Shown here: piece after piece, positions 1-10,336 of the stretch
Layout: every line of letters begins with the position of its first letter
Numbering within the stretch: position 1 is the first letter of the stretch
Assembly (NCBI GenBank): GCA_030760725.1
Contig: JASWHV010000019.1
Location: forward strand, 35,467,944-35,531,943
Length of the DNA stretch: 64,000 nt
Origin: Neostapfia colusana
Taxonomy: Eukaryota; Streptophyta; Magnoliopsida; Poales; Poaceae
Direction of reading: 5' to 3'
The notes under the pieces: generated by a model
The model's database searches: none
Told to the model about the DNA's origin: nothing
The model's input: only the letters and a program-made list of their open reading frames with translations
Position numbers and translations under genes: made by a program

Positions 1-3000
1 AAAGTGCCCCGGTCCGATATGATCGTACGGGGTACGCCGTATAAGCATAGGATCCGTGAGATGTACAGTTCAGCGTACTTCTTGGCGTTGTAGTTGGTGT
101 TGACCGGGATGAAATGGGCAACTTTGGTGAGCCGATCGACGATCACCCACACTGAATCATGTTTCTGTAAGGTGGTGGGTAAACCGACGACGAAATCCAT
201 GCTCACGTCCTCCCACTTCCAGGCAGGAATGCCCAGTGGTTGCAGCAGTCCCGGTTTTCGCATGTGGTCTGCCTTCACCCTTCGACATGTATCACACTCG
301 GACACGTATTTTGCAGTCTCTCGCTTCATCCGTGTCCACCAAAACTTGCTTCTGAGTTCTTGATACATCTTGTTGCTGCCGGGGTGAATAGAAAACTTTG
401 ATAAGTGAGCCTCATCAAAGATTTTCTTCCGTAACTCCGGGTTTCGGGGTACGACGATCCGGTTCTTGAACCACAGGACGCCATCTCCGTCCTTCCGGAA
501 ACATTTCAACTCCCCACTGTCTACACGTCTCCGTAAATGTGACATGCCCTTGTCATTCTTCTGGGATGCCGCTATCTCTTCACGGATGGTGGGGATCAAA
601 GCTAGGTTGTAGAGAGCTCCGTGTGGAATCACATAGAGTGGTGGTTCGCTCTCTTCCAACGGTGTGATGGTCAGATTATTGACGTGTGACTTGCGGCTCA
701 GCGCATCTGCCGCAACGTTTGCCTTGCCCGGATGATAATGGATCTCTATCTCGTAATCCTTTATCAGTTCTAACCATCTTCGTTGCCTCATGTTCAGCTC
801 CTTCTGAGTGAATATGTACTTGAGGCTTTTGTGGTCGATATATAAATGTACGAGGTTACCGAGTAGGTAGTGCCTCCACATCTTCAGTGCAAGTACCACG
901 GCAGCGAGCTCCAAGTCGTGAGTTGGATAATTTTGCTCATGGTTCCTAAGCTGCCGTGATCCATACGCGACCACTCTTCGATCTTGCATCAGCACACATC
1001 CGAGCCCAATGCCGGATGCATCGCAGTACACATCGAACGGTTTTGTTGTGTCTGGCTGCGCCAAAACCGGTGCTGATGTCAGGTGCTTGACTAAAGCCTT
1101 GAATGCTGCTTCACATGCTGGACTCCAAACATATTTGGTAGCCTTCTTCAGCAGCTCTGTCATTGGCTTGGCAATCTTCGAGAAGTTCGGAATGAACCTC
1201 CGATAATATCCCGCGAGTCCGAGGAAACCCCGTACCTCATGAACAGTTCTCGGGGATTTCCAATTCAGCACTTGCGTGATCTTGCTCGGGTCCACAGCGA
1301 TACCCTCTGCTGAGATGATATGCCCGAGGAAAGGCACTTGCGATATCCAAAACTCGCATTTGCTGAATTTTGCGTATAACTTGTGATCCCGCAGCCGTTG
1401 CAAGACTATACGCAGATGTTTCTTGTGATCTTCCTCCGACTTGGAATATACCAGGATGTCGTCGATGAAGACCACGACAAACTTGTCCAGCTCCGGCATA
1501 AACACCGAGTTCATTAAGTACATGAAGTGAGCTGGAGCATTGGTGAGGCCAAAGGACATGACCGGTACTCATAAAGTCCGTACCTCGTCGAGAAAACTGT
1601 CTTTGGAATGTCCTCCGCCCTTATCTTAATCTGATGGTACCCGGATCTTAAATCCATTTTGGAAAAGATCTTTGCTTCGACCAACTGATCAAACAACATG
1701 TCGATCCGTGGCAACGGGTACTTGTTCTTGATGGTTACGGCATTTAATGGACGGTAGTCCATGCAAAGCCGCAACGTTTCATCCTTCTTTTTGACAAATA
1801 ATGCCGAACAGCCCCATGGCGAGGAGCTCGGCCTAATAAAACCCTTCTCCAGAAGGTCCGTGAGCTGAGTCTTCAGTTCAGCCAACTCCTTGGGCGCCAT
1901 CTTGTACGGCCTTCGGGATATTGGCATGGTTCCCGGTGCGAGTTCAATTTTGAACTCCACCTCTCTATCGGGTGGCATTCCCGGCAAATCGTCCGGGAAT
2001 ACATCAGGGAATTCTCGGACCACTGGAATGTCTTCCAATCTGATGGTTGTGGCTTGATAGACACTTGGAAGTTTTATTTCTGGACTGTCCAGAAATAATG
2101 AGTGAGAACCGTGCACCTCTGAGTTTAAGTGCACGACTCGAAGGACGGTGTCTAAAACAGCGCCGTGGCGGGTTAACCACGACATTCCTAGGATGACATC
2201 GACCTTCTGTCCCTCTAAGCTAATGAGAGACGTGGGGTACACTCTACCCGCTAAGCATAATGGTGCTTTGGAGACCATTACGCTTGCTGAAATCTTCCCA
2301 CCCGGTGAACAAATTAGATATGGACTATCGGTGGGTAGTATTGCCAAACTGTGTTTAGCAATGAAAGCTTGGCTAATAAAATTATGCGTGGCGCCTGAAT
2401 CAAACAGTACTATAGCGGGATGCTGGTGGAGTTGGAACATACCCGCAAGGATTGGCTCGCCCTCCGGCACGTCCTCAATGGCAAGCTGGTGGACAGTGCC
2501 GGGCCTAGGGTTTGCCCGTGGCGCATTAGTAGGGTTCCGGGGTTGATTCCTCCCCGGAAACTGTGGTGCCACTCCGCCGCCTTGCCTCTCCGGGCAACTG
2601 CTCGCGAAGTGTCCTGGACGATCACACTTGTAACATGTGGCCGCTGCTGGTGGAGTGCTCGGTGGACGAAAGCCCGGCATGCGTTGCGGAGGTGCAAACG
2701 CACGCGGCATCGCCCGCTGCTGTTGTTGTTGCGGTGGTACTGGCAGTGCCGGCCGGAATGCCGGTGAAGAGTACGGCCGATTGCGGAACGGCATCGACCG
2801 CTGTGGTGGCTGCCAGCGTGGGCCTGATGGCGGGCGATTCACCATCCGAAACTTCTGAGAAGGACCGCCTCCTTCTCCACTGCTCGGCGGCGCGCTTCGC
2901 TTTCGTTCTGCCGCCGCCAACTCCCTGCCGGAGTCCTCCTGAACAATCGCAGCATCAATGATGTCGTTGAGGCTGCCGCGATTGAACATCGCCAATTTAT

Positions 3001-3702
3001 CCTTCAGGAGCGGGTTAAGCCCCTGATAAAAATGGTCTCGCCGCTTCTCGTCTGTATCCGCGTGATACGACGCGTAGAGCGCGAGATCGTTGAACGCCCT
3101 GGAGTATTCCAGCGCGTTCCGGCTCCCTTGTTGCAGGTGTAGGAACTCCTGCGTCGTCCTCTTCATCAAACCGGGCGGTATATGATAGGCCCTGAAGGCC
3201 GTCCGGAACTACGACAGGTCATCACTCGGTCGGTGGGCTGGGAAGCACAGAAGTTGGCCCACCACGCGCTCGCGGATCCTTGGAGCTGCTGGACCGCAAA
3301 CTGAGTCTTGCGCTGCTCGCTGATTTGGAGCAGCCCGAACTTCATCTCTATGGCGCGGAGCCAGTTGTCCGCGTCAAGTGGTTCATCCGCCCTTGAGAAT
3401 ACAGGGGGATGAGTCGCCAGGAAGTCGGAGTAGGAGCTCTGTTGGCGCTCCTCACGATCTTGACGTCTCTCTGGGCGAGACGTATTCGCAATTAACGTTT
3501 GCAGCAGCTCTGTGTGTTGCTGATGTGAACCCGCCATTGCCGCGACAATGTCGGCCAATGTCACCGTCGGCAGTGGCGGTGGCGGTGTTTGCTGTTGCTG
3601 CTGTTGCTGTTGTTGTCCCGAGGAGTCCTCGGGAGGTGTTTGGGAGGTCTCTCCCCCTTGGCTAGTACCTCCAACATCGGGGTTGGCACGAGTACGCGTC
3701 AT
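1..3702 (-). pseudogene. gag-pol polyprotein of element A, frameshifted, cut by the window edge
   Basis: Gag starts at the ATG of M-T-R-T-R (3702). The ATG ten codons upstream (3732) is in frame, but homology with elements IV and V (M-V-R-T-R) favours the inner start. In order one reads a Gln-rich stretch, the retrotransposon gag core, a CCHC zinc knuckle, an aspartic protease with the D-S-G-A-T-H motif, and reverse transcriptase. Two one-base losses break the frame. One is near 3211-3216 in the gag core. The other is near 1563, just before the L-V-M-S-F-G-L block of RT. From about 1560 to base 1 the frame appears open again through RT (F-I-D-D), RNase H and the integrase core (T-I-I-S-D-R-G), and it continues outside the window. 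The RNase H motif L-Y-T-D-H-K reads L-Y-I-D-H-K here. Element C carries the same protein unbroken. Confidence 0.88.
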
Positions 3703-3974
3703 TCTGAAATTCAACACGGCAGCAATTAGCACATGTCTTACTCAAAATTCCATAAACAGCAGTAGATATTGAAGCGACGCATGATTAACTTGCACAACAT
3801 TCACATATATTGATAAAGCAAAAACTTTATACAAGATACATTATTCTCGGATCTCCGAGAAGTCGTGCTCATGTCGTCACTACCTATACATACGCTACTG
3901 TCTACACGACATGTCACCGATTACAAAAGTTGGGTTACGCTACCCTAGCTGCCCTACTTGGCAACCGTAACCCC

Positions 3975-4919
3975 CTACTCGGAGTAGAACTCGACCTCCT
4001 GTGGGTCGTCCTCCTCTGGTACCTCTGCTGGTGGCTCGGGGTCTACCACCTCTCCTCCCATTCCGGGTTCTCCCATGGCTGGAAGACCCAAGACTACCGG
4101 TACGCCCAATACCGGGGGTACGAGGTCCTGCAAGGCATGCACCTCGTCCATAGCTTGGTTGTAGTCCTCTTCCCAGCCTTGTCCTTCCTCAATAGCGTCG
4201 TCCCGCTCTTGAGCAAGGTCCTCATTCTGCTGGGTTAGGGTCTGCACCAGCTCTTGCAATGCCGCGATGTCAGCACGGCTCTTCTTCCTTGCCTTCTTCA
4301 GACGACGCAACTGATTGTGTTGTTCATTCAGTCGCTTGATCGTCGGAAGGAGCACATTACGGAGTGCGCTGTGAGCACCCTCGAAATGATCTCCACGGCT
4401 TGTGCTCTCCTTGAGCTTGGTGGCGAGATGCTCCGTATGAACAGTTTGGCTGTCCATCACAGCGTTTCCCGCCCTCATTTGGAGGCTGAGGTTTGCCTCC
4501 GCGGGGTTGTACCTTGGGCAAGTCGGGTCTGTTGCCTCCAGGTACCTTTCTTGCCACACATGCTGAGCTCGTCCCTCCACCGGAACGAGTGCGTATGGAG
4601 TTCCCTCCATAGCCTGCACGTGTAGTTGGCAGAAACGTGACATAGTGTCACGGGCTGCCACTTGCCACATCCCTTCCGGTTGTCTCCCTCTCACCGTGAC
4701 GGTGAATGGCACCCAACCGGGTGGCGTAGGTCCTGCAGGAACTTCGACATGGATCGTCCACGTCTTGTTCCCCTCTTCGCCTTCTTCCTTGGCGAAGTAT
4801 TGCGGCATCTGGTTGTACCCGAAATATTGGAGCATTTGCCACAATGCTTCCGGGTAGCCGCTACGGTCAGAACAGTGGGAAACTACCCACCCGTTCTCCA
4901 ACCGTTTATCTGCTGCCAT
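3975..4919 (-). CDS. ORF-X of element A: extra 314-codon protein upstream of gag
   Basis: This intact frame lies between the leader and gag, in the same orientation, ending 272 bp before the gag ATG. I do not recognise a named family. Residues 11-101 form a compact region rich in aromatic residues (W-V-V-S-H-C near 11, S-G-Y-P at 20, F-G-Y near 33, M-P-Q-Y near 38, N-K-T-W-T-I near 51, F-T-V-T-V-R-G near 72, V-A-A-R-D near 87). The order helix, Y/P loop, three strands, Ala-rich helix resembles a double-stranded-RNA-binding domain, but the usual K-K-x-A-K lysines are absent. Residues about 185-266 are a charged heptad-like coiled coil with a basic patch (about 205-216). Residues about 285-314 are acidic and Pro-rich, ending E-V-E-F-Y-S-E. 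The ATG follows directly after TTTTACAG, a good splice acceptor. The element C copy differs by roughly a dozen residues. Role unknown; RNA binding, Gag partnering or silencing interference are guesses. Confidence 0.85.
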   Translation of the reverse strand: MAADKRLENGWVVSHCSDRSGYPEALWQMLQYFGYNQMPQYFAKEEGEEGNKTWTIHVEVPAGPTPPGWVPFTVTVRGRQPEGMWQVAARDTMSRFCQLHVQAMEGTPYALVPVEGRAQHVWQERYLEATDPTCPRYNPAEANLSLQMRAGNAVMDSQTVHTEHLATKLKESTSRGDHFEGAHSALRNVLLPTIKRLNEQHNQLRRLKKARKKSRADIAALQELVQTLTQQNEDLAQERDDAIEEGQGWEEDYNQAMDEVHALQDLVPPVLGVPVVLGLPAMGEPGMGGEVVDPEPPAEVPEEDDPQEVEFYSE

Positions 4920-6403
4920 CTGTAAAATTATATTTGAGAAATGTCAAATATTTATTTGAACAGTAAACTTCTGAGTTATAACATGAAACATGTCATTGAA
5001 CCCATAAAACTTGGAAACATAGTTCAAATTTTTAAACAAATTTGACTGCTGATCTGCTGTTACCATGACAGCCTTGACCAGTTTCCACATCAACCTGATT
5101 TAGGCCATGTTAAAGCAGAACCAATTCTGGAGCTCAACATCAAAGTTAAATTTAACTTCAATAGCTTTCCAGAAAGTATTTGGTTGACCTAATATCTGTC
5201 CTGGTTCAAAAGTTATGAGATGTCAAAGTTAACAGAATTTCTGGAATCAATTGGACAGCACCTCCCTGCTTTAGGTACTCAAATGATCCAAGAATCCCAG
5301 TTAATTCTGTTCCCAATCTGACAAAACTTTCTGTTACAAAGTCGTAACCCATCTCATAAGCTTTCCAGAAGTACCTCATTTTCTATTTTTGGATTTTTAA
5401 GCAGGAAGTTATGCTTAATTTACAGAGAGTTTACAGAGAGTCTTTGCTCTGTCCTGTTTTCTGGACTGTTTCAACTCTACTGCATTTTTCGAGTGGTTAA
5501 GGGATGAAACACCTCTGGACCTCAACAGAAGAGTTGTAAAGCTCTTCCAACGCTTTCCAGAAATGTATCATACGACCCCAACCTCGAAAGAACTCAACCT
5601 ATATCCTCTGATTAACTTCAGCCTTGATTCAGCTGAAAACAGAGTGCTCTGTCCTTAACATCCTATAAGTTGAAAACTTGTTAACTTTGAATATCCTGTA
5701 CAAGGGAAGGAGTTACATCAAGTTTTACTACTTTGGATCGAAACCTTCAAGTTTTTAAATGAAGTTGTTCATTTAAATGGGTGTGACGTCGATACGTCAC
5801 AAGATTATGTCGGTACTACGTCCTCACAAAGGAAAAACCTATACCGGACTTAGCCGGCTTCGTTAGTTCAGTGGCACTACTCGTCACTCGCACACGGATG
5901 CTACACGTCTACCGTTTCGTGGTAAGGCTACCTGCAGAAACTCAAACAATCATCAGACTCGGCTGCACACCGAGCCTGGAATCTATACAGTTGGTACACC
6001 CGGCCGTCATCACTCGCCCGGATGTTCTCAAGCCAAACACGCCTTGAGTTACGTGTTCACGTTTCAGACCACGTGACGGGGTCTCCCATGTTGCACCACG
6101 CACGCCAGGGACAGACGTTGCTCGAATACCCCAAACGACATGAAGAGTCGTAGAGGATACTAAAGCAGGTCGGGTTACCTGCCACCCGTGGGGCTCCACC
6201 CTTCAGCTAGTGCGCACTGGTGGACAGCGCTTACGTGCACCCCCCAAGACATGAACGTCCCGAGATGCACGATTTTCCGACATAACAAATAGGTTAATAT
6301 GCCACTTTCTATATGCTAATAACATCCTTATACGGGCTACTAACTCGTTCCTCACTGGATTTTTGAAAAAGAAGACCTTTGTACTGTGTTAAACCTCAAG
6401 CGA
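4920..6403 (-). other. Untranslated leader of element A
   Basis: About 1.5 kb of AT-rich sequence between the primer site and ORF-X. It aligns base for base with the leaders of B (14657-16141) and C (22286-23770). It ends in CAG immediately before the ORF-X ATG. A GTAAGC donor-like string lies near 6226-6231 on minus (the + strand reads cagcgcttacgtgc). The small reading frames in it are not shared in frame between copies, so I call no gene here. Confidence 0.75.
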
Positions 6404-6415
6404 GCTCTGATACCA
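6404..6415 (-). promoter_or_regulatory. Primer-binding site of element A (initiator tRNA-Met)
   Basis: The minus strand reads TGGTATCAGAGC, the standard 12-base complement to the 3' end of plant initiator tRNA-Met. It primes minus-strand cDNA synthesis. Four bases separate it from the LTR edge at 6420. Element B and C sites have three. Confidence 0.95.
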
Positions 6416-6523
6416 ACGCTGACACGACCCCATTGGTCCTGTCGAGCCAGGATCACGCTGAGGGGTGCTGCGTTGCACAGCACCGTATAACACACGTCAA
6501 AGGTGCAAAGCGGAAGCGGAAGT

Positions 6524-6529
6524 TTTATT
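6524..6529 (-). promoter_or_regulatory. Candidate poly(A) signal in the element A LTR
   Basis: AATAAA on minus, about 105 bp from the inner LTR edge, where the R/U5 boundary is expected. The same position holds AATAAA in element B (16260-16265, and again at 16401-16406 because of a tandem duplication). It reads AGTAAA in element C. Confidence 0.5.
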
Positions 6530-7617
6530 ACATAAACAAGTTTATGAACATGTTTACATCAAAATAAGTTCAGTCTACACTCGCGGGCGTAGACTAAGCA
6601 TCAAGTGCACGTTCAGCCCTCGAACGTGTCCTTGCTAGCACACACGCACACTAACTCTGCGGCGTGCACGACTCCCACTCGACGGGGCTCCCCTCCTGGG
6701 GTTCCGTCTCCTCTTCGGGAGTCCCTTCCTCATAGAACCCTGCAAAAGCTTCAAACACAAGCAGTGAGCACGAAGGCTCAGCAAGTCTGACCCGTCTCAC
6801 CTAAACATGGAACTTCTACATGAGGGTAAGGGGTTGCATGAGGTAAAAATCATTTGCAAGGACTCGCCTAATTAGTAGAAACTTACTTTCAAGTTTTAGC
6901 AGCAGGTTGTGGAGAACCTTACGCTAAGGCACATGAGAGAGCCGCAATCAAACAAGAAACGCATTTCTCTCATGTACTTTGCCCAAAGTTGAAAAGAACT
7001 TTAGTTAGCTCTAGACTACAGCATATCATTAACAATCAATGCCCATCTTTCAATCAGCAGCATTTTAACATGTGTCTAGCCTGTTCTTTCTATGTCACGG
7101 TACAGTGAACAAGTGATACTCACTGACCGCGAGGGACGGCGATTATAATCGATTTATACCTGCAGGGTTACCCGAACAACCCGTCACGTACGCCCGTACT
7201 CGATGTTGCCTACAACAACCATCACGGACGCCGTACGCGACTACCTTTCACCCGTTAGCCAAATATTGAACCGGTCCCATCGTCCCGAACAAGAGGTCTC
7301 TGCACACGCATCTCCGTGCCGCCAGCCGATTTACACCTCGAGCTCTCAACCTACCCTCTGAACGACGGGCAATGCCTCAATACCCAGCTACCCGAGTTAC
7401 ATCAGTTTCCCGGTTCCCATATAGCCGGTAGGTCTTCGGTACTGTTCTAGCTTGTTCAACAGGCCCGCACACGGCTCGGTCCTCAATCGACACAAGCGGA
7501 GCTACAGCACACAGGCCCCAAAGTCCTGCTGCACTTACTCTCCGCTCGGTCTCATTTTCTTGCCATGTGTATCATGTGCTATCTCTACCCGAGCAATGTG
7601 CCTCTAGCCTATTCTCG

Positions 7618-7637
7618 CGAGTAGTTCCAACTACTCG
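7618..7637. promoter_or_regulatory. Conserved LTR hairpin, CGAGTAG arms
   Basis: A perfect 7-bp inverted repeat (cgagtag, loop ttccaa, ctactcg), followed on + by acttgtaccga. The same hairpin occurs at the same relative place in every minus-oriented LTR that covers the position: 24984-25003, 30069-30089, 32816-32836 (one arm base changed), 44240-44260 and 54631-54651. Loops are 6 or 7 bases. Surrounding sequence differs much more between families. Its function is unknown. It lies about 160 nt downstream of the short coding exon in the transcribed direction. Confidence 0.7.
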
Positions 7638-7795
7638 ACTTGTACCGAATCCTACTCTATCCTAGCAATGCAGTGGCTAACGGAGTTTTCAACCCTAAAC
7701 CCAACCCATGGTTTTCTTGGCTATGCAGTTGGGCTTCCAAACAAGACTCTAATGCACAGAACAATATTCAAAGATGTGCTCAAAACAATAAACGT

Positions 7796-7908
7796 TTGTA
7801 AAAAGGTTAATCCAAACCGGGGCTTGCCTTGCTGCTCTTGGTCGTAGGCTAGCTGTTCTTCTGGAGTAACGAAGTCTAGGACTTCAGGTTCCTCCTCGAC
7901 CTTAGCGA
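7796..7908 (-). CDS. Short conserved coding exon in the element A LTR
   Basis: After an acceptor-like TATCATGTAG the frame continues in phase 1. It reads through an acidic segment (V-E-E-E-P-E-V-L-D-F), P-E-E-Q-L, and Q-Q-G-K-P-R-F. Compared with the element C LTR, the three base differences in the first 31 codons are all synonymous (CCG/CCA, GAG/GAA, CCC/CCT). In this copy the terminal region has drifted: Ala to Gly, Ile to Phe, and the normal TAA stop is CAA at 7796-7798, so translation would run on to 7721. A local ATG at 7930 happens to be in frame here, but the other copies have in-frame stops just upstream of the acceptor. An upstream exon is therefore expected; a donor-like AAAG/GTGCGT lies at 9267/9266. 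Product and role unknown. Confidence 0.55.
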
Positions 7909-9572
7909 CTACATGATAGAAATAATACATGTATTAATTTAATGCATTTGTATTAAGTTTGAAGTTGTGAAGTCTATAACCTTTGCTAGATAGACCTAAT
8001 GACTGTGAAACTTTTACTGTGGCTTGGTTACAACCTAACTAGAGACTTGGTCAAGTTTTAGTTGCAGCAAAGCTCATTTGAGCCCTCCACAAATAATTAT
8101 GTCCTTGACCTTAATTGGAACTCTTAGGGTGTTCTAGGAATTTTCATGAGACAAACTATGACTTTCTGAAAACTAGATTTTCAGAGGGTTCTAATGGAGT
8201 TGGTCTCACTTAATTTGCAAGTCTCTAACTAAAGATATGAGCTAAACAATTTCAGAGAAAATTCTGAAAATGTTTCTGAACATTTTCTATTTTCTCTGGT
8301 ACAGTTTCACTAATCACACCATTAGGTGGATTAAATGAGCTCAAATTGATCTGAAATTTTTATGGTAGTTCAAGGATATTTTGGTGAACATCTCAGAAAA
8401 ATTTCAGGATTTTCCTCCAAAGGATTCTCCAGTTAAAATTTCTAACAGTTTAAATTTTAAGGAATTAATTCTGGAGAAATAAGGAATTTCATGGGGTGAA
8501 ACTTGATTTTCTGGAAAGTACTCAGAGTGCTAAATCCAGCAAAATTTGGTTCACTCAATTTGGAGCTTTCTAACCAAAGTTATAAGGATTTGAAGTTTGA
8601 ACTGAAACTGAAATTCGGGGAAAAAGTTTAAACTCTGGCTTGTGGGCCCCGCACACAGGGCGTCGTCTCCCTCCTCGCGCCAACTGCGCGGCGGCGGCGA
8701 TCTCCGGCGACCCTCGCCGGAACTGAGTTCCCGGCCGCCCCCCGGCCCGAAACTTGCCGCCTGTCCCTTTACTGACCCCCTGGACTCGATGGTGGGGTCG
8801 CCGGCCGCCGGCGATGACCGGAAACCCGTGCGCACCGATGACAGCACCTGCTAGGGTTCCGGTGAGGTCGGTCCCGCTCTCCCGTGCATCAAATCGACAG
8901 GAAATCGGTCGGAGAGCATCAGTAGAGCATGGGAAACCCGAACCAGGGCTGGGTGGAAGCTAGAAATACCGGCAACTAGGCTCTCGACTGTGAGCCGAGG
9001 TGTTCAGCCATGGCGGCGGGGAAAACAGACATATCATGGCCGATTCTCGATGGTTTTCTCTAATTCCAGTTCGAGCGTGGGCGCTATCGTGCGTAGAAGC
9101 TACTAGGTAACGAGCTCGTCCAACCCTCGTGCATAGAGCACGAATTTCACCCGAAGGTGAGCTCGGTCCTTATGAACTGGTCAAGAGTAAATTTGGAAAT
9201 TCTCGGCCGAGGGTTGATCAATCGCCAAACGGCTTTCGGCTACTCCATCTACATACAATCACGCACCTTTCTTGTGTAGAGAAGAGGACGTGACAACGGC
9301 TGTGCCGTGCTGTCCACGGGAGCCCGATCGGCGGCGATGTTCGGCTCGCCGGAGAAATGGCTCGTACAGCTCGAGGAAGCTTGCTCACTGGCCCACACGG
9401 AGTCTAGGAGGTTGCTCACGATCTCTTGGTGCTGTTTTGCTGTGGAGGAGGCTGGGCTCGCGTGTGATCGGGCTTGATCAAGCGTGAGCTCGAGCGGCGG
9501 CGATGGCAGTGGAAGAACAGGTCGTGCACGTCGGCAGCTCGGGGAATGGCGACTGAAGCACGCCGGGGAGGG

Positions 9573-9581
9573 AATAAATAG
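9573..9581 (-). promoter_or_regulatory. Candidate TATA box of the element A LTR
   Basis: The minus strand reads CTATTTATT in an otherwise GC-rich block. The element C LTR has the same string in the same context (27068-27076), and the LTRs of IV and V have weaker TTATTCA and TTTATC strings at similar distances from the conserved CGTGGACAGC motif. If used, transcription would begin near 9545, giving an R-U5 of about 3 kb that contains the short coding exon. Confidence 0.35.
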
Positions 9582-10336
9582 CCCGGCGGCTGGTCTCCGG
9601 CTTGGGGCGCGCAGCAGGAGCTGGCGCCGGCTGCCCCCCCTCGGTGGCGCGCGCACGCTGCACCCGGGAACCGACTGAACTGTGTTTTAGTCGGTTTGTG
9701 TTGAGGTAGAGGCTGACATGTGGGTCCCACCCCCCATTTTAACCTCTGAAATTTACTCCTAATCACTGTTGTAAACAGTGAACCCCATACTACCCTTGGC
9801 AATTCAAATTATTCACCCATGAGCCATTTGAATTGATCAAAGTTCAAATGAGGTTTGGTTTGAATGAATTTCAGCACAAGTTCAGTTTGAAATTCAAATA
9901 AAGTTTGAATTTCTCCCACTTAGCTCATGTCAAGATCAACTCCAAATGGAGTGAAAATTGGTGTGTGAGCTCACAAAAATGTGCTGAGTAAGAATATCCT
10001 TCCACTTTTAAATTCATGGGATAAAAACAGTTTGAATTTGAAATTGGTTTCAAACTGCCTTCTTCCTATCTATACCCAAAATGACCTCAAAAAGGTTTTG
10101 AATTTGGGTGAAACTTGGCATGGACTTCCTTAGCAAAGTGTAGGAGTTTTCATATGTCCAGCCCATCTATATCACATGTGGGAAATACCACTTTTGCAAT
10201 GTGTGAGTTTGTTCTCTAATAAGCATGTTGATAATTGTTACTTGCTCTTCATTTGTGTTCATCATTCTTGCTCAAATGAGGTGTGTGGTGTGGTGATGAA
10301 CACTGCAAATGGGTGTCAAAAACTGAGGCCCTTACA

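Larger units (their letters stand above)
1..10336 (-). mobile_element. Element A: 5' part of a Tekay/Del-like Ty3/gypsy retrotransposon
   Basis: Reading down the minus strand from 10336, it contains a 5' LTR (10336-6420), a primer site, a 1.5-kb leader, ORF-X, gag, protease, reverse transcriptase, RNase H and the first part of integrase, and then runs off the window edge. Its outer LTR end is exact (TGTAAGGGCC on minus) and abuts the middle of another element's pol at 10337, so A was inserted into element B. The expected 5-bp target duplication is AGAGC (10337-10341). Its second copy should lie left of the window, beyond A's 3' LTR. A is close in sequence to element C and clearly fresher than its host B. 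Confidence 0.9.
6420..10336 (-). repeat. 5' LTR of element A (3.9 kb)
   Basis: On minus the LTR runs from TGTAAGGGCC (10336) to GTCGTGTCA (6420), with TG...CA ends. The outer part (10336 to about 9700) is AT-rich. About 8640-9660 is strongly GC- and CpG-rich and holds the best TATA candidate. An AT-rich stretch follows, then conserved islands shared by all LTRs here: a short coding exon (7796-7908), a hairpin (7618-7637), and a block around 7120-7200 starting with the ctgaccgcgaggga string on +. The inner end holds a poly(A) signal and abuts the primer site. The partner 3' LTR is outside the window, so insertion age cannot be read here. Confidence 0.92.

Noticed and set aside
2148..2961. Several plus-strand frames of 70-136 codons opposite gag/protease in A, B and C
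   Set aside because: Antisense shadows of a GC-rich, low-stop coding strand, rich in Cys, Arg and Trp, with no independent pattern.
5942..6199. 85-codon minus-strand frame in the leaders of A and C
   Set aside because: Present in both but with compensating drift, not followed in B or the other families, and no start context. More likely an accident of leader conservation.
9571..9585. Plus-strand TATA box (aataaatag) driving antisense transcription from the LTR
   Set aside because: The string can be read either way, but the element is transcribed from minus and the conserved spacing to the CGTGGACAGC motif favours the minus reading.
8551..9802. Overlapping frames on both strands in the GC-rich block of the element A LTR
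   Set aside because: Few stops are expected in CpG-rich DNA. The frames are not conserved in the element C LTR, and several start at non-ATG codons. Only the short stretch near the GTGCG donor is kept as a tentative exon.
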